Assembly (NCBI GenBank): GCA_951812775.1
Contig: OX638326.1
Location: forward strand, 1,562,335-1,626,334
Source of the DNA: an uncultured Alphaproteobacteria bacterium
GTDB taxonomy: Bacteria; Pseudomonadota; Alphaproteobacteria; MPNO01; UBA2964
Length of the DNA: 64,000 bases
Direction of reading: 5' to 3'
Shown here one piece after another: positions 63,748-64,000 of the stretch. The position numbers and the translations under genes were made by a program. Under the pieces are notes generated by a model, which was not told where the DNA came from, did no database searches, and saw only the letters and a program-made list of their open reading frames with translations. Positions within the stretch are counted from its first letter, which is position 1, and each line of letters starts with the position of its first letter.

Positions 63748-64000
63748 TCAGCTTTTGCAATGCGATCTTTCTGCGATTTCTAATCTTACCAGCTCGGCTC
63801 GGACGACAAATTCTTCGAAATCCATTAAAAATTTATCGGCCACACCGTTTTCATAGATCGCCATATTTATCTCGTGGTCCGGTGCCGTTTTCGCGCTATC
63901 CCGTCGAAAATATGCGAGTCCCACTGGCCATGACTTTTCGCCGGTCATCGAAGGTGGCAACACGTTAGATGGATTCTTCGCAACCTTGGACTTACCTATA
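63748..64000 (-). CDS. C-terminal fragment of an EipB-like (DUF1849) envelope protein
   Basis: The frame is open through the right edge, so only the last 83 codons are seen. VGLAYFRRDSAKTAPDHEIN, YENGVADKFLMDFEEFVV and RAELVRLEIAERSHC match the end of EipB/DUF1849 proteins by my recollection, which are periplasmic and needed for envelope integrity in Brucella. The final Cys is typical of the disulfide-bonded barrel. It overlaps no gene and is convergent with the ROK kinase, with 3 bases between. Confidence 0.6.
   Translation of the reverse strand, partial: IGKSKVAKNPSNVLPPSMTGEKSWPVGLAYFRRDSAKTAPDHEINMAIYENGVADKFLMDFEEFVVRAELVRLEIAERSHCKS

Overview
The window looks like a chromosomal segment of an alphaproteobacterium. 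The evidence is conserved gene order: gatC-gatA-gatB divergent from ruvX, plsY-dprA-topA-rnr, and rpmG beside pleD-divK, with a C-terminal EipB-like fragment at the right edge. Base composition is moderate by eye, gaps are short, and several convergent gene pairs overlap by a few bases. The order cannot be fixed from the sequence alone. A marine or soil heterotroph is an inference from the catabolic gene load. I saw no prophage, insertion sequence, CRISPR array or rRNA operon, and no gene-free stretch over 300 bp.

Layout. 1-4.8 kb: a tight operon of UbiD-type decarboxylase, prolyl-hydroxylase-like 2OG oxygenase and MetE-like protein (cut by the edge), then a TauD-type dioxygenase and a phosphoesterase. 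4.9-7.5 kb: three adjacent broken genes (quinone oxidoreductase, enoyl-CoA hydratase, LysR regulator), carrying 13-bp and 11-bp tandem duplications and a nonsense codon. 7.5-19.5 kb: a CMD-like/bicupin pair, a CocE-type hydrolase, a marR-emrA-emrB-type efflux operon with a large operator-like palindrome, a HbpS/GlcG-like protein, an MFS exporter, CinA-like and RecX, a DUF1194 protein, and a TauD/CMD pair. 19.5-25.5 kb: a heterodimeric ABC exporter, a flavin-dependent monooxygenase and an alpha/beta hydrolase. 25.5-33 kb: a TRAP-TAXI transporter, a dihydroxyphthalate-decarboxylase-like protein, a D-aminoacylase-like amidohydrolase, an FMN hydroxy-acid oxidase and tRNA-Ser(GCU). 33-42.5 kb: two small unknown genes, three tandem GSTs, an MFS pair (the first frameshifted), a TauD protein, a lipoprotein metallo-beta-lactamase, a second bicupin and a fourth GST. 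42.6-47 kb: the gatCAB operon with a small membrane ORF inside it, and ruvX. 47-51.5 kb: PhyH dioxygenase, 2-hydroxyacid dehydrogenase, AEC carrier, flavin reductase and an SprA-like protein. 52-64 kb: housekeeping genes.

How the genes fit together. The accessory two thirds encodes five 2-oxoglutarate/Fe(II) oxygenases, two flavin enzymes, four GSTs, two CMD-like proteins and two bicupins, plus several transporters. This suggests uptake and oxidative breakdown of assorted organic compounds, but no substrate can be assigned from sequence. The housekeeping third covers phospholipid synthesis (plsY), DNA uptake (dprA), topology (topA), RNA decay (rnr), translation (gatCAB, rpmG) and cell-cycle signalling (pleD, divK).

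The most unusual features are a 13-G homopolymer that puts dprA out of frame, the clustered decay of three catabolic genes by short exact tandem duplications, paralogous double-cupin proteins of unknown function, and the UbiD/2OG/MetE-like operon. Some single-base disruptions could be sequencing errors and are marked as such.
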